64,000 nt of DNA from Arthrobacter russicus (lineage in GTDB: Bacteria; Actinomycetota; Actinomycetes; Actinomycetales; Micrococcaceae), in contig NZ_JAVDQF010000001.1 of the NCBI RefSeq assembly GCF_031454135.1, forward strand, positions 2,666,001 to 2,730,000. The letters run 5' to 3'. Below, piece after piece: positions 8,686-19,031 of the stretch. Below the pieces are notes generated by a model. The model was not told where the DNA came from. It saw only the letters and a program-made list of their open reading frames with translations, and ran no database searches. Made by a program: the position numbers and the translations under genes. Every line of letters begins with the position of its first letter. Within the stretch, counting starts at the first letter, position 1.

Positions 8686-10359
8686 GTGAATGTTTCGACG
8701 GCTGGACTCAGTTCAATGGACTCGGCACGGGGCGCGATTGCCGCCTTGATCGCCGGTGGCGTGCAGCAGGTGGTGTTGTCGCCCGGCTCGCGGAACGCGC
8801 CTTTGGTTTACGCCGTGGCCGCGGCCGGTGCTGCCCTGGAGGCGGTGGTCCGGGTCGATGAACGAAGTGCCGGGTTCACCGCATTGGGCCTCGCCGTGGG
8901 TTCCGGAGCCCCGACCGCGGTGCTGACCACCTCCGGAACCGCCGTGGGCAATCTGCTGCCGGCGGTGATGGAAGCCGACCACGCAGGCGTGCCGTTGCTG
9001 GTGCTTTCCGCAGACCGCCCGGAAGAACTCCGGGGCACCGGCGCGAACCAGACCACGGACCAAGTGGATTTGTTCGGCTCGCATGTCAGATTCGCCGTCG
9101 ATGTGGCGGCCGGCGACGATCCGCGAGCCGCGGTGCAAACCGGGCTGGATGCCGCCCAGGGCCATTTGCAGGGTGTGCCGGCCGGCCCGGTGCAGCTGAA
9201 CTTCGGCTTCCGCGAGCCGCTCACCCCAGCACTCGACGGCAGCGGTTATCTGCCGATGAAAGCACCCCAACCGGTGCGCAGCGCGGTGGAAACCGTGATC
9301 CCGCAACACCTGGAACCGGGCCGGCAGCACCGCACCGTGGTGCTGGCCGGGCACGGAGCCGGCCCCCAGGCTGAATTGTTCGCACGACGCCACCGCTTGC
9401 CGTTGCTCGCCGAACCCTCGTCGAACGCCCGCTTCGGACCGAACGCGATCGGCCCCTACCGGTTGCTGTTGCCGCACTTCGAGGCGCTGGTGGAACGGGT
9501 CGTGGTGTTCGGCCGGCCGACGTTGTCCCGTCCGGTGGCGGCCTTGCTGGACCGGAGCGATCTGCCGCGTGCGCTTTACCTGCCGCGGCCGGTCGCCTGG
9601 TTCGAACCCGGCCGGCGGAGTGAGCGGATCATCGACGGCTGGAATGAGCTCGGCGAGTTCGCCGGGGCCGGGCCGCAAGGCTGGTTGGAGGCTTGGCTGG
9701 CGGCCGGAATCCAAGCTGAAAGCGCTCTGGACGAGGTGCTGGGCGAGGCCATGGGCGAACAACCCAGCGGCTTGCTGCTGGCCCGGGAGATCTGGAAGCG
9801 GCCGGAGCATCTGGTGATCGGCTCATCGAACCCGATCCGGGATGCGGACCTGGCTGCCCGGCCGAGATCCGAAAGCCCCAGGGTGCATGCGAACCGGGGG
9901 CTGGCCGGCATCGACGGTACGATTTCGACGGCGAGCGGGTTGGCGCTGGGCAGCGGAAAGCCGAGTCGGCTGTTGCTGGGCGATCTCACCTTACTGCACG
10001 ATGCGGGCGGGCTGTTGCTGCCCCGCGGCGAACGTGTTCCGGATTTGCAGATCGTGCTGCTGAACGATTCCGGAGGTGGCATTTTCAGCCTCTTGGAACA
10101 CGGCAGGCTGGGACTCCAGGAAGGCTACCGAACCGCCGTCGAGCGCTTTTTCGGCACTCCGCACGACGTCCGGATGTCCGCGCTCGCCGAAGCCTACGGC
10201 GTGGACCACCGACTGGTCGGGACCGTGGCCGAGCTCGTCGAAATGCTGCAAGCCCCGGTCCGCGGGCGTTCGGTAGTGGAAATCCGCACCGAACGCACCG
10301 CTTTGCGGGGCTTGCATGATCAGGTCAAAACCGCGGTGGACGCCGCCGTCGCCGGTTGA
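8686..10359 (+). CDS. menD: SEPHCHC synthase (MenD)
   Basis: A 557-residue ThDP-dependent enzyme that joins isochorismate and 2-oxoglutarate, the first committed step of menaquinone synthesis. Family signatures include LSPGSRNAPL near the N-terminus, TTSGTAVGNLLPAV, LSADRPEELRGTGANQT and the C-terminal ThDP region with LLLGDLTLLHDAGGL and NDSGGGIF. The length is normal. GTG start with TAGACT six bases upstream, so it probably has its own leaderless promoter rather than reading from menC. Its stop lies in a palindrome shared with the convergent ABC gene. Confidence 0.96.
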   Translation: MNVSTAGLSSMDSARGAIAALIAGGVQQVVLSPGSRNAPLVYAVAAAGAALEAVVRVDERSAGFTALGLAVGSGAPTAVLTTSGTAVGNLLPAVMEADHAGVPLLVLSADRPEELRGTGANQTTDQVDLFGSHVRFAVDVAAGDDPRAAVQTGLDAAQGHLQGVPAGPVQLNFGFREPLTPALDGSGYLPMKAPQPVRSAVETVIPQHLEPGRQHRTVVLAGHGAGPQAELFARRHRLPLLAEPSSNARFGPNAIGPYRLLLPHFEALVERVVVFGRPTLSRPVAALLDRSDLPRALYLPRPVAWFEPGRRSERIIDGWNELGEFAGAGPQGWLEAWLAAGIQAESALDEVLGEAMGEQPSGLLLAREIWKRPEHLVIGSSNPIRDADLAARPRSESPRVHANRGLAGIDGTISTASGLALGSGKPSRLLLGDLTLLHDAGGLLLPRGERVPDLQIVLLNDSGGGIFSLLEHGRLGLQEGYRTAVERFFGTPHDVRMSALAEAYGVDHRLVGTVAELVEMLQAPVRGRSVVEIRTERTALRGLHDQVKTAVDAAVAG

Positions 10360-10370
10360 GCCGGGGCTCA
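10357..10370. terminator. Palindrome joining two convergent stop codons
   Basis: TGAGCCGGGGCTCA contains the menD stop (TGA) and, on the other strand, the stop of the ABC ATPase gene. The six-base arms could form a short hairpin. A nearly identical arrangement occurs at 25237-25249. No T-tract follows, so terminator function is only suggested. Confidence 0.4.
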
Positions 10371-11147
10371 GAGCACCCGGCTGAGGAAGCCTTTGGTGCG
10401 TTCGTGTTGCGGGTTGGCGATGATTTCGCGCGGATCGCCGGATTCGACCACGACGCCGCCGTCCATGAAGGTCAGCGTGTCGCCGACTTCCCGGGCGAAG
10501 CCGATCTCGTGCGTGACCACGACCATGGTCATCCCGGATTTGGCCAGATCCTTCATGACCTGCAGCACGTCGCCGACGAGTTCCGGGTCCAGGGCCGAGG
10601 TGGGCTCGTCGAAGAGCATCAATTCGGGGTCCATGGCCAAGGCCCGGGCGATCGCCACGCGTTGCTGCTGGCCGCCGGAGAGCTGCGCGGGGTAATGGTT
10701 GGCATGATCGGCCAGGCCCACCTGGTCCAGCAGTTCCAGAGCGCGTTTTTTCGCGGTCGTCTTGGACTGCTTTTTGACCTGGGTAGGCGCTTCGATGATG
10801 TTTTCGACCGCGGTCCGGTGGCCGAACAAGTTGAACCGTTGGAACACCATGCCGATTTCGGAACGCTGCGCCGCGATCTCTTTGACTTTGAGGTGATGGA
10901 GCTTGCCGTCGACCTCTTTGTAGCCGATGAGTTCGTCGCCGACGTGGATCCGTCCGGCGTCGATGGTTTCCAACAAGTTGATGCAGCGCAGCAGCGTCGA
11001 CTTGCCGGAGCCGGAAGGACCGATCAGCACCGAGACCTCGCCCTGCTTGATCGTCATGTCGATGCCCTTGAGCACATGGTGGCTGCCGTAGAGCTTGTGC
11101 ACGCCCTCGATGCGGACCAGAGGCTTGGTGGTGGTTTCGGTGCTCAT
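10368..11147 (-). CDS. Polar amino-acid ABC transporter, ATP-binding protein
   Basis: A 259-residue ATPase with Walker [11 protein letters not shown]-loop region [10 protein letters not shown], signature [13 protein letters not shown], Walker [14 protein letters not shown] and the switch His in VTHEIGF. It fits the GlnQ/GluA family. The start is the ATG at 11147 inside an ATGA overlap with the permease; a longer upstream reading would run through the permease gene. A 14-residue insert (about 67-80, around [10 protein letters not shown]) between Walker A and the Q-loop is a known feature of some actinobacterial members. Confidence 0.92.
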   Translation of the reverse strand: MSTETTTKPLVRIEGVHKLYGSHHVLKGIDMTIKQGEVSVLIGPSGSGKSTLLRCINLLETIDAGRIHVGDELIGYKEVDGKLHHLKVKEIAAQRSEIGMVFQRFNLFGHRTAVENIIEAPTQVKKQSKTTAKKRALELLDQVGLADHANHYPAQLSGGQQQRVAIARALAMDPELMLFDEPTSALDPELVGDVLQVMKDLAKSGMTMVVVTHEIGFAREVGDTLTFMDGGVVVESGDPREIIANPQHERTKGFLSRVL

Positions 11148-12061
11148 ACGTTCTGCTCCGGGGCTCGAAGGGGGGCCGGTGAGAGATTGTCCACGCCTTT
11201 GCCGTAATAGCGTTCGATGTAGTGCTGGCCGACCATCAGGATCGAGGTGATCAGCAAGTACCAGAACGCGGCGATCAGCAGGAACGGAATCGGCAGGTAG
11301 GTTTTGTTCGCCAAGGCGTTGCTGGCGAAGGTCAGTTCCAAGGTGAACGGCACCGCGAGCACCAGCGAGGTGGTCTTGAGCATGCCGATGGTTTCGTTGC
11401 CGGTGGGCGGCACGATAATCCGCATCGCCTGCGGCAGCACGATCCGCCACATGACTTTGGCCTTGCGGATGCCGAGCGCTTCGGCCGCTTCGATCTGGCC
11501 CTTGTCCACCGACTTCAGGCCGGCCCGGAAGATTTCCGCGAGGTAGGCGGATTCGTTCAGCCCCAAGCCCAGCAGTGCAGCCAGGAACCCGGTGATGTAG
11601 TCCTGGGTGTTGAAGCTGAACAGCTCCGGCCCCCAGGGGATGCCGATCGCGATTTTCGGGTACAGCACCGCGAAAAGGCCCCAGAAGATCAACTGGGTGT
11701 AGACCGGGGTGCCGCGGAAGAACCAGACCCAGAACCAACTGACCCAGCGGAAAATCGGATTGTCCGATTGCCGCATGAAGGCGAGCAGGATCGCGAGCAC
11801 GATGGCGAGCACCATGGATGCCACGGTGAGCAGCAAAGTCCAGCCCACACCCTGGATGATCTTCACATCGCGCAAGTACAACCAGACGATGTCCCAGCGG
11901 AAGTTTTCATTGGTGGCGACCGATTGGCCGATCAAGGCCACGATCACGGCAATCACCACGACGCCGATCCAGCGTCCGGGGTGCCGGACCGGCACTGCTT
12001 TGATCCGGTCGATTCGCTGCGGCACCGTGTGCTGTGCTGCGGTTTCGGGTCCGCTGGACAT
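11144..12061 (-). CDS. Polar amino-acid ABC transporter, permease
   Basis: A 305-residue HisM/GlnP-type permease. A cytosolic N-terminal tail (about 30 residues) is followed by transmembrane helices and the EAA loop containing [20 protein letters not shown], where the permease contacts the ATPase. The start overlaps the substrate-binding protein stop by one base (TGATG) and the stop overlaps the ATPase start, so the three genes form a tight operon. Only one permease is encoded, so it would act as a homodimer. Confidence 0.93.
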   Translation of the reverse strand: MSSGPETAAQHTVPQRIDRIKAVPVRHPGRWIGVVVIAVIVALIGQSVATNENFRWDIVWLYLRDVKIIQGVGWTLLLTVASMVLAIVLAILLAFMRQSDNPIFRWVSWFWVWFFRGTPVYTQLIFWGLFAVLYPKIAIGIPWGPELFSFNTQDYITGFLAALLGLGLNESAYLAEIFRAGLKSVDKGQIEAAEALGIRKAKVMWRIVLPQAMRIIVPPTGNETIGMLKTTSLVLAVPFTLELTFASNALANKTYLPIPFLLIAAFWYLLITSILMVGQHYIERYYGKGVDNLSPAPLRAPEQNV

Positions 12062-12987
12062 CAGTTGACCTCCGGGTTGACTTGGAAGGAGTCGATGGCG
12101 GAATCGCCGGAACCCCAGGAATCCAAGATTTTCTTGTAGGAACCGTCTTCTTTGAGCGCGTCCAGCGCCTTTTTGATCAGCTCGGCGAAGGCCAGATCGC
12201 TTTTCGCCACGGCGATTCCTTGCGGAGCCTGGTCGTAGGCGTTGCTGAGCTTTTCCACCTTGCCGTTGGTCTGCGCAATCGCGTAACCGGTGATCGGCGA
12301 GTCAGCAGTCATGGCCGCGATCGAGCCATTGATCAGGCGGGTGGTGATGTCGGTCTGGTTCTTCAGCGTGACCACATCGATGGGGGCTTTGCCTTCTGCT
12401 TTGCATTGGGCGTTGCGGCCGCTCAGGTCGGGGTCTTCCTGGGTAGTGCCGGTCTGCACGCCGATCGACAATCCGCAGATGTTGTTCAGATCCACGTTTT
12501 GCGGGTTCCCCTTCTGCACCGCCCAGGTGGTGCCGACGTTGAGGAAACTCACCATGTTCACGTTCTTCAGGCGTTCCTGGGTGATCGTGAAGGACGATAT
12601 GCCGACGTCGTACTTGGGGCCGAGTGCGGGCAGGATCCCGGTGAATTCAGCGCTCTGCACTTCGGTTTTCAAGCCCAGCTTCTTGGCGATCGCGGTGATC
12701 ATCTCGATGTCGTACCCGGTGGCATTGCCATTGGAATCCAGCGACTCTGCCGGCGGGTATTCGGTATTGGACCCGACGATCAGGGTGCCGCGGTTTTTGA
12801 TCTGCTCGGGCAGCTGTGCGGCCAGTGCCGGATCCAGCTTGACCGAGTTCTGGTCGAAGGGCGCTGCGCTGGCGCCGCCTACCGGGCGGTCGAGTTTTTC
12901 GGATTCATAGGTGCATCCGGTCAACGCAAGCGCGCCGACGGCAAGGATTGCGACGGTTTTCGCAATCGCCGTAGTGGCTACTTTCAT
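12061..12987 (-). CDS. Polar amino-acid ABC transporter, substrate-binding lipoprotein
   Basis: A 308-residue extracellular binding protein. It has a lipoprotein signal peptide with lipobox ALTGC (cysteine near residue 25) and a type-2 periplasmic-binding fold with the SBP_bac_3 signatures NTEYPPAE and GNATGYDIEMI (binding-site region) and DVGISSFTIT. It probably binds a polar or charged amino acid; the exact ligand cannot be told. Unlike many genes here it has a conventional ribosome-binding site (GAGGAA) before the ATG and an untranslated leader. Confidence 0.92.
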   Translation of the reverse strand: MKVATTAIAKTVAILAVGALALTGCTYESEKLDRPVGGASAAPFDQNSVKLDPALAAQLPEQIKNRGTLIVGSNTEYPPAESLDSNGNATGYDIEMITAIAKKLGLKTEVQSAEFTGILPALGPKYDVGISSFTITQERLKNVNMVSFLNVGTTWAVQKGNPQNVDLNNICGLSIGVQTGTTQEDPDLSGRNAQCKAEGKAPIDVVTLKNQTDITTRLINGSIAAMTADSPITGYAIAQTNGKVEKLSNAYDQAPQGIAVAKSDLAFAELIKKALDALKEDGSYKKILDSWGSGDSAIDSFQVNPEVN

Positions 12988-13084
12988 GAAGTTCCTCTGT
13001 TCGGATCAAAGTGCGTGCTGCAGCCTGCCGATGACTGCTCCCACATGTTTCCCCCGTGCGGGCCGTCACTTGTTGCAGGCCAGA

Positions 13085-13110
13085 ACTATACCTTAGTAAT
13101 CCAGATCACA
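13085..13110 (-). promoter_or_regulatory. Candidate promoter and CRP/GlxR-like site of the amino-acid transporter
   Basis: Read on the minus strand, TATAGT (13085-13090) is a good -10 hexamer. Immediately upstream, 13095-13110 reads TGTGATCTGGATTACT. The first half matches the CRP/GlxR half-site TGTGA exactly and the second half only partly. Its position over the expected -35 would suit a repressor. The call is tentative. Confidence 0.35.
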
Positions 13111-13145
13111 TTTTGTAAACAGTTGTTGCTCTAAAGAAAACTCGA

Positions 13146-14429
13146 CTATTCCTGTGCGCCCAGGGCCTGCAGCATCGGGCGGAACTTGGCCCACGTCTCG
13201 GCGAGCTCAGCGGCCGGGTCGGAGGCGCCGACGATTCCGCAACCGGCATACAACCGCGCTTGGAATTCGTTCTCCAGAACTGCGCCGCGCAGGCCGATGC
13301 CCCATTCGCCGTTCCCGGCGGAATCCAGCCAGCCCACCGGCCCGGCGTAGGGGCCACGGTCGAAGTTTTCGAGTTCCCGGATCAAAGCCCCGGCCTCGGT
13401 GCGCGGGGTGCCGCAGACCGCCGCGGTCGGGTGCAGGGCTTCGACCAGGGCCAGGGAATTCGGCAGGTGGTTTCCGACGGCGGCCAATTCGGCACTCACA
13501 TCGGAGGCCAAGTGCCACACGTTCGGCAACTCCAGGATGAACGGCTCGGTGGGGAAGTGCAGGTCCGCGGCGAACGGGGCGAGCTGGCGGATCAGCGAGC
13601 GGACCGCGAATTCGTGTTCTTGGCGTTGCTTCTCGGAGTCCAGCAGCATTTGTGCGGCATAACCCGGATCATCCGGGGCTCCGGCCCGGTCCACGGTGCC
13701 GGCCAACACCCGGGCCCGGGCTACTCCGGCTTCCACTTTGATCAGCATTTCCGGAGTGGCTCCGACGAAATCGCCGACTCCGTAGGTCCAGCATTCCCGA
13801 TAGCGGCGCAGCAGCGCGTGCAGCACCGTGCCGCGGTCGATCGGCGCCGAACTGCGGGCCACGATGTCCCGGGCGAGCACGACCTTCTCCAAGCTCCGTT
13901 CGTCGATGGCTTTGATTCCCTCGGCCACCACGGCCATCCATTCGGCCTCGCTGAGTGCTCCGGTGGACAGCTCGAAACTGCCCTTGGGCTTGCAACCCTG
14001 ATTCGAAGCCAGCCAGGCAGCGAACTCCGCACGGGCCTGTTCCTCGGAAACGTCGTCGTGCAGGCTGTTCATGGTGAGCCAGGCGTTGCCTTCGCGGAGT
14101 CCGACGAGCAGCCGCGGAACGATGAGTCGGGAGTCTTTTCCAGAGAGTTTGGAAAAGGCGAAGCTGCCGAAAGCCACCGGGCCGGTTCCGGCGACGCCCA
14201 CGCGGTCCTGGACCTGCGCTTCGGCAGTGCGGGCGGCCCACCAATCCTGTGCTTCGGCGAAACGTTCCGGTCCGCGAACTGTGAATTCGCTGACATTTCC
14301 GAGTCCGACCAAGCCTTCGTCGCGGCGTACCCAGCACAGCGATTCCGGCACCAGGAAGCTGGAAAGTGTCCCGTCGGCGGACTTCGGGAGATCGGCATCC
14401 GTGAGTGGGACGGTCAGACTGCGTAGCAC
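13146..14429 (-). CDS. menF: Isochorismate synthase
   Basis: A 427-residue chorismate-utilising enzyme converting chorismate to isochorismate for menaquinone. The C-terminal catalytic domain contains [32 protein letters not shown] and [12 protein letters not shown] with the conserved Mg-binding Glu residues. The choice of isochorismate rather than anthranilate or salicylate chemistry rests on the menaquinone neighbours. I placed the start at the GTG at 14429: a TACGCT hexamer sits seven bases upstream on the minus strand, whereas the longer reading frame overlaps the divergent menG gene by about 70 bases. Confidence 0.9.
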   Translation of the reverse strand: MLRSLTVPLTDADLPKSADGTLSSFLVPESLCWVRRDEGLVGLGNVSEFTVRGPERFAEAQDWWAARTAEAQVQDRVGVAGTGPVAFGSFAFSKLSGKDSRLIVPRLLVGLREGNAWLTMNSLHDDVSEEQARAEFAAWLASNQGCKPKGSFELSTGALSEAEWMAVVAEGIKAIDERSLEKVVLARDIVARSSAPIDRGTVLHALLRRYRECWTYGVGDFVGATPEMLIKVEAGVARARVLAGTVDRAGAPDDPGYAAQMLLDSEKQRQEHEFAVRSLIRQLAPFAADLHFPTEPFILELPNVWHLASDVSAELAAVGNHLPNSLALVEALHPTAAVCGTPRTEAGALIRELENFDRGPYAGPVGWLDSAGNGEWGIGLRGAVLENEFQARLYAGCGIVGASDPAAELAETWAKFRPMLQALGAQE

Positions 14430-14502
14430 GGAACCAAGCGTACCCGCCCGTCGCGCAATGACCGTGTTCACCACCTCGCCCAGGATTTGCGAGAATAGGA
14501 CG
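14430..14502. promoter_or_regulatory. Divergent menF/menG promoter region
   Basis: Only 73 bases separate the two start codons. TACGCT (14437-14442, minus strand) ends seven bases before the menF GTG, and GAGAAT (14491-14496) ends six bases before the menG ATG. Both transcripts would be leaderless and share the intervening DNA, so one regulator could control both. Confidence 0.45.
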
Positions 14503-15216
14503 ATGAGCCGTGCATCTTTGGACAAGCGTCCGGACGAAGTCGCCGCAATGTTCGATGACGTCGCGCCCAACTACGACATCACGAACGATGTGCTGTCCAT
14601 GGGGCAGACCCGGCGGTGGCGCCGTCATGTGGTCGACGCCGTCGGTGCGCGCCCCGGCCAGCGGGTACTCGATGTGGCGGCCGGAACCGGCACCTCCAGC
14701 GAGCCGTACGCGGACGCCGGGGTCGATGTGGTGGCTCTGGATTTCTCCCTCGGCATGCTCAAGGTCGGCAAACGCCGTCGGCCGGACATCGATTTCGTGG
14801 CCGGCGACGCCACCGCACTGCCGTTCGCGGACGACTCGTTCGACGCAGTGACCATTTCCTTCGGCCTGCGCAATGTCAATGAACCCAAAAAGGCGCTTGC
14901 CGAGATGCTGCGGGTGACCAAGCCAGGCGGCAAACTCGTGGTTGCGGAGTTTTCCCACCCGATGTTCGGACCGTTCCGCACGGTCTACACCGAATACCTG
15001 ATGCGCGCGCTGCCGGCGATTGCGAAGCGATCGTCGTCGAACCCGGCCGCTTACGTTTACCTGGCCGAATCGATCCGGGCCTGGCCGGACCAAGACCACT
15101 TGGCCCAGTGGATCGGCGGTGCCGGTTGGTCCCAGGTCAGCTACCGGAACCTCAACGGTGGGCTGGTGGCCCTGCACCGGGGCTACAAGCCCGGCGCGGA
15201 GAAAGCTGCTTTGTGA
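14503..15216 (+). CDS. menG: Demethylmenaquinone methyltransferase
   Basis: A 237-residue UbiE/MenG methyltransferase that methylates demethylmenaquinone in the last step of the pathway. Evident family motifs are the N-terminal [22 protein letters not shown]-binding LDVAAGTGT (about residue 56), [20 protein letters not shown] and the C-terminal [12 protein letters not shown]. The ATG at 14503 follows the short divergent promoter. Its stop overlaps the GTG of the next gene (GTGA). Confidence 0.95.
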   Translation: MSRASLDKRPDEVAAMFDDVAPNYDITNDVLSMGQTRRWRRHVVDAVGARPGQRVLDVAAGTGTSSEPYADAGVDVVALDFSLGMLKVGKRRRPDIDFVAGDATALPFADDSFDAVTISFGLRNVNEPKKALAEMLRVTKPGGKLVVAEFSHPMFGPFRTVYTEYLMRALPAIAKRSSSNPAAYVYLAESIRAWPDQDHLAQWIGGAGWSQVSYRNLNGGLVALHRGYKPGAEKAAL

Positions 15217-16493
15217 AAGTACTGATTGCCGGTGCCGGCCCGGCCGGGGCCAGTGCAGCCTATTATCTGGCGTCCGCCGGGCTGGACGTCACGGTGCTCG
15301 AAAAGACCTTTTTCCCCCGGGAGAAGGTCTGCGGCGACGGGCTCACCCCGCGCGCGGTGCGCGAGATCCAACACCTCGGGTTGCCGCATTCCTCAGCGCA
15401 GTGGCGGCGCACCCGGGGCCTCCGACTGGTGGCGCTCGGGCGCAGCGTCGAGGTGCCGTGGCCGGAACTGAGCGACTTCCCGGATTACGGATTGATCCGG
15501 ACCCGGTGGGGTTTCGACCAGGAACTCGCCGAGCACGCCCGGTCGGCCGGTGCGGAAATCCTGGAAGGCCATTCAGTGATCTCCCTGACCGTGGACGAGG
15601 CGGGCCGGGTCAACGGAGCCCGGGCCGCGGTGCTCGACGCCACCGGCCGGAAGACCGGTGAGCAGCTGGACTTCGCCGCCGACGTCGTGCTTTCCGCAGA
15701 CGGCAATTCGAGCCGATCCGCACTGTCGCTGGGTCTGGCCAAACGCGACGACCGGCCGCTCGGAGTGGCGGTGCGGACCTATTTCACCTCGCCCCGGCAC
15801 CAGGAAGACTGGATGGAGGGCTGGTTGGAACTGGCCGGGCCCAAGGGCCCGTTGCCGGGATACGGCTGGGTTTTCGGGGTCGGCGATGGGACCTGCAACG
15901 TCGGATTGGGGATTTTGAATTCCTCCAGCTCGTTCGGCCGTCTGGATTACCGGCAAGTGCTCCGGGACTGGACCGGATCGATGCCCGGGGAGTGGGGGTT
16001 CAACGAATCGAACCAAGTCGGTGAAATCCGCGGCGCCGCCTTGCCGATGGGCTTCAACCGGACGCCGCACTATTCACCGGGACTGCTGCTGCTCGGCGAC
16101 GCCGGTGGCATGGTGAGCCCGTTCAACGGCGAGGGGATCTCCTATGCCATGGAATCGGGACGATTCGCAGCGGAGCTGCTGCAGCGGGCCGCGGCACTGA
16201 AATCCCGGGTGGCCCTGGACGCGGCGATGGCCGAGTACGCGCAGCAGATCATGGCTGAATGGGGCAAGCATTTCACCCTTGGCCGCCATTTCGCGCAATT
16301 GATCGGAAAGCCGAACATCATGAAGCTGGCGCTGCGCACCGGCATGCCGGTGCCGCCGCTGATGCGATTCGTGGTGCGGCTCATGGCGAACCTCACCGAT
16401 CAGACGAATCAAGACACCTCGGACCGGGTCGCGCACCTGCTGGAACGGCTGGTTCCGGCAACCAGTAACGGCCGGGTTAGGGTTAAAGCGTGA
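15213..16493 (+). CDS. Geranylgeranyl reductase family flavoprotein (probable menaquinone reductase)
   Basis: A 426-residue FAD-dependent oxidoreductase with the Rossmann motif AGAGPAGAS at residues 6-14, the family motif [12 protein letters not shown] and the second FAD motif [17 protein letters not shown]. In actinobacteria this family includes MenJ, which saturates one isoprene unit of the menaquinone side chain. Location between menG and a polyprenyl diphosphate synthase supports that role but does not prove it. Translationally coupled on both sides by 4-base overlaps. Confidence 0.87.
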   Translation: MKVLIAGAGPAGASAAYYLASAGLDVTVLEKTFFPREKVCGDGLTPRAVREIQHLGLPHSSAQWRRTRGLRLVALGRSVEVPWPELSDFPDYGLIRTRWGFDQELAEHARSAGAEILEGHSVISLTVDEAGRVNGARAAVLDATGRKTGEQLDFAADVVLSADGNSSRSALSLGLAKRDDRPLGVAVRTYFTSPRHQEDWMEGWLELAGPKGPLPGYGWVFGVGDGTCNVGLGILNSSSSFGRLDYRQVLRDWTGSMPGEWGFNESNQVGEIRGAALPMGFNRTPHYSPGLLLLGDAGGMVSPFNGEGISYAMESGRFAAELLQRAAALKSRVALDAAMAEYAQQIMAEWGKHFTLGRHFAQLIGKPNIMKLALRTGMPVPPLMRFVVRLMANLTDQTNQDTSDRVAHLLERLVPATSNGRVRVKA

Positions 16494-17599
16494 GCAACAT
16501 TGCAGGTGCCGGCAATCCGGAATGGACGCACGCTGGCCACGGCCTGCCCGATTCGCATCAGATCGACCCGCCGACCAGCGCGATCGCCCTGGAAATCAAA
16601 CTCCCGGCGGCTTTCTCCGAGATCGCCGACGACCCGGAATTGGGGCCGGCGATCTATCAGAGCCTGGCCAAAGTGGAGAAGCAACTGCGTGAGGCGATCG
16701 CGAACTCGGATCCATTGGCCGATGCCACGTCGCGGCATTTGATCGAAGCCGGCGGGAAACGGATCCGCCCTCTGCTGGTCTTGCTTGCCTCGCACTTGGG
16801 CGATCCGAGCCGTGCCGAGGTGATCCGGGCCGCCGTCGTGGTGGAATTGACGCATCTGGCAACGCTGTACCACGACGATGTGATGGACTCCGCGCCGTTC
16901 CGCCGCGGCGCGCCGACCGCCCACGAAGTCTGGGGGAATTCGGTAGCGATCCTCACCGGCGACCTCATTTTCGCCCGCGCTTCGATTTTGGTTTCCGAGT
17001 TGGGTTCCAAGGCTTTGGGCATCCAAGCGCGTACTTTCGAGCGGCTCTGCCTGGGCCAATTGCATGAAACTGTCGGCCCGCGCCCGGATGAAGATCCGGT
17101 GGAGCATTACATCTCGGTGGTTTCGGACAAAACCGGATCCTTGGTGGCGGCCTCCGGCCAGCTCGGTGCGATCTTCGCCCAAGTGCCGGAATCGGCGCAG
17201 AACGTACTCGTCGAGTACGGCGAAAAGGTCGGCGTCGCGTTCCAACTCGCCGACGATGTGATCGACGTGACCGGCATGAAGCAGACCTCGGGCAAAGCTC
17301 CGGGCACCGACCTGCGCGAACGAGTGCCGACGCTGCCGGTGCTGCTGCTGCGGAAGGCAGCAGTGACCGATCCCTCCGCAGCTGCGGTTCTGGAGCTGGT
17401 CGACGGGGATTTGACCTCGGACGAGGCGCTGGCCGCGGCGGTATCCGCGTTGCGCGCGCACCCGGTGACCGAAGAATCCTGGGCCGTCGCCCGGAAATGG
17501 TCCGAGGACGCGGTGGCTGCCTTGACGCCGCTGCCGGACGGCGTGGTGAAATCGGCTCTGGCGAATTTCGCTGCCGCCGTGGTGAACCGCGAAGTCTAG
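16490..17599 (+). CDS. Polyprenyl diphosphate synthase
   Basis: A 369-residue trans-prenyltransferase with first Asp-rich motif DDVMD (about residue 128), RRG just after, and second motif DDVID (about 255). It probably makes the long isoprenoid chain for menaquinone, given its place after menG and the reductase; chain length cannot be read reliably. About 60 N-terminal residues precede the conserved fold. The GTG overlaps the upstream stop, yet TAGGGT (16478-16483) lies six bases before it, so an internal leaderless promoter is also likely. Confidence 0.92.
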   Translation: MSNIAGAGNPEWTHAGHGLPDSHQIDPPTSAIALEIKLPAAFSEIADDPELGPAIYQSLAKVEKQLREAIANSDPLADATSRHLIEAGGKRIRPLLVLLASHLGDPSRAEVIRAAVVVELTHLATLYHDDVMDSAPFRRGAPTAHEVWGNSVAILTGDLIFARASILVSELGSKALGIQARTFERLCLGQLHETVGPRPDEDPVEHYISVVSDKTGSLVAASGQLGAIFAQVPESAQNVLVEYGEKVGVAFQLADDVIDVTGMKQTSGKAPGTDLRERVPTLPVLLLRKAAVTDPSAAAVLELVDGDLTSDEALAAAVSALRAHPVTEESWAVARKWSEDAVAALTPLPDGVVKSALANFAAAVVNREV

Positions 17600-17614
17600 T
17601 TCTATGCTTGGCGC

Positions 17615-17998
17615 ATGACCGATCAGCTTGCGCACATCCGAGGGTTGCTTTCGGCGATCGAAGAGGCCCAAGATCCCCGTGACTTCTATGCTCCGGACTT
17701 CGTGCAACACGAATGGCCCAATGCGATGTTCCCGCAGGGGGCGACCCGGGACCTCGCTGCAGCGCTGGAGGCGTTCCAGCGTGGCACCGAAGTCATTTCA
17801 CTGCAGCACTTCGAAATCATCAGGAGCATTTCCGAAGGCGAGTCGGTGGCCGTTGAAGCCGACTGGTTCGGCACCTTGGCGATGCCTGCCGGGGATTTTC
17901 CCGCAGGCCATGTGCTCCGGGCCCGATTGGCGATGTTTTTCCGTTTCCGCGACGGCAAGATTTTCGAACAGGAAAATTTCGACGCCTACTTGCCGTAG
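17615..17998 (+). CDS. SnoaL-like / NTF2-fold protein
   Basis: A 127-residue protein with the alternating helix and curved-sheet pattern of the SnoaL-like family (start MTDQLAHIRGLLSAIEEA, end RLAMFFRFRDGKIFEQENFD). These are often small isomerases, cyclases or proteins of unknown role bound to hydrophobic ligands. No catalytic assignment is possible. The ATG at 17615 has TATGCT exactly six bases upstream (17603-17608), a strong leaderless signal. The SDR gene follows after 43 bases. Confidence 0.75.
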   Translation: MTDQLAHIRGLLSAIEEAQDPRDFYAPDFVQHEWPNAMFPQGATRDLAAALEAFQRGTEVISLQHFEIIRSISEGESVAVEADWFGTLAMPAGDFPAGHVLRARLAMFFRFRDGKIFEQENFDAYLP

Positions 17999-18041
17999 CG
18001 AGGTACGGAATGAATCGTTGCCTGAATGGATTGACGTGGTT

Positions 18042-18872
18042 ATGACTACTCAAAAGGTTTGGTTCATCACTGGGACTTCGCGCGGCTTCGGCCGGGAATG
18101 GGCGATAGCGGCCCTGGACCGCGGAGATCGGGTCGCCGCCACGGCACGCGACGCGTCGAGTTTGGCTGATTTGGTCCAGCAGTACGGGGAATTGATTTTG
18201 CCGATCCAGCTGGAGGTGACTGATCGGGAGGCGGTATTCGCCGCAGTCGCCCGGGCCGAAGCGCACTTCGGCAGGCTGGACGTGGTGGTCAACAATGCCG
18301 GTTTCGGACAGTTCGGCTTCGTCGAAGAACTCAGCGAGGCCGAGGTTCGGGCGCAGATCGAGACCAATCTGTTCGGCGCCCTGTGGGTCACCCAGGCCGC
18401 GCTGCCGTATTTGCGGGAACAAGGCAGCGGCCACATCATCCAGGTCTCCTCGATCGGCGGGATCTCGGCCTTCCCCTTGGTCGGCGTCTACCATGCTTCC
18501 AAGTGGGCGCTCGAGGGAATCAGCCAATCGTTGGCCCAGGAAGTCGCCGGGTTCGGGATCAAGGTCACCTTGGTGGAACCCGGTGGCTTCTCCACCGATT
18601 GGAGCGGCAGTTCGGCCAGGCACGCCACTCCGTTGCCGGCCTATGACGCGCTGCGGGAACAAGTGGTTTTGGCGCGGAGCCAGCGCGGGACGCCAGGTGA
18701 TCCGGCGGCGACCCGCGGCCCGATCTTGAAGATCGTCGACGCCGAGGTGCCGCCGCTGCGGGTGTTCTTCGGCGATAAGCCGCTAGGCATCGCCAAGGCC
18801 GACTATGCGTCCCGATTGGCTGGCTGGGAGCAGTGGCAGGAATTGGCCGTCGAGGCGCACGGCGGACAGTGA
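18042..18872 (+). CDS. Short-chain dehydrogenase/reductase
   Basis: A 276-residue classical SDR. The cofactor motif TGTSRGFG is at residues 10-17, NNAG follows near residue 85, and the active site has SS upstream of YHASK (Tyr about 150). The substrate is unknown. The ATG at 18042 is used because TTQKVWFITGTS gives the normal family N-terminus; a longer frame upstream overlaps the SnoaL gene. I see neither a clear Shine-Dalgarno sequence nor a -10 hexamer right before this start. Confidence 0.88.
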   Translation: MTTQKVWFITGTSRGFGREWAIAALDRGDRVAATARDASSLADLVQQYGELILPIQLEVTDREAVFAAVARAEAHFGRLDVVVNNAGFGQFGFVEELSEAEVRAQIETNLFGALWVTQAALPYLREQGSGHIIQVSSIGGISAFPLVGVYHASKWALEGISQSLAQEVAGFGIKVTLVEPGGFSTDWSGSSARHATPLPAYDALREQVVLARSQRGTPGDPAATRGPILKIVDAEVPPLRVFFGDKPLGIAKADYASRLAGWEQWQELAVEAHGGQ

Positions 18873-18880
18873 CCTGACTC

Positions 18881-18959
18881 AAAACCGTTGCTTTATGGAC
18901 GTCGGTTTCCGGGTTTTCGGGGGCTAACAGTCAAAAAGGACTCATAAACCAACGGTTTT
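18881..18959. repeat. 79-bp inverted-repeat element, copy 2
   Basis: Arms at 18881-18896 (AAAACCGTTGCTTTAT) and 18944-18959 match at 15 of 16 positions in inverted orientation, with a 47-base interior and the same 79-base length as the other copies. The symmetry extends outward by CTC/GAG on each side in this copy. It fills most of the gap between the SDR gene and the AbiEi/DUF559 gene. Confidence 0.8.
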
Positions 18960-19031
18960 GAGCTGGCCGATTTCCCCACATCGGCTCGCTCGGTGCTGCG
19001 CAACCTGCTCTGCGGCGCGCAGAATGCGGTC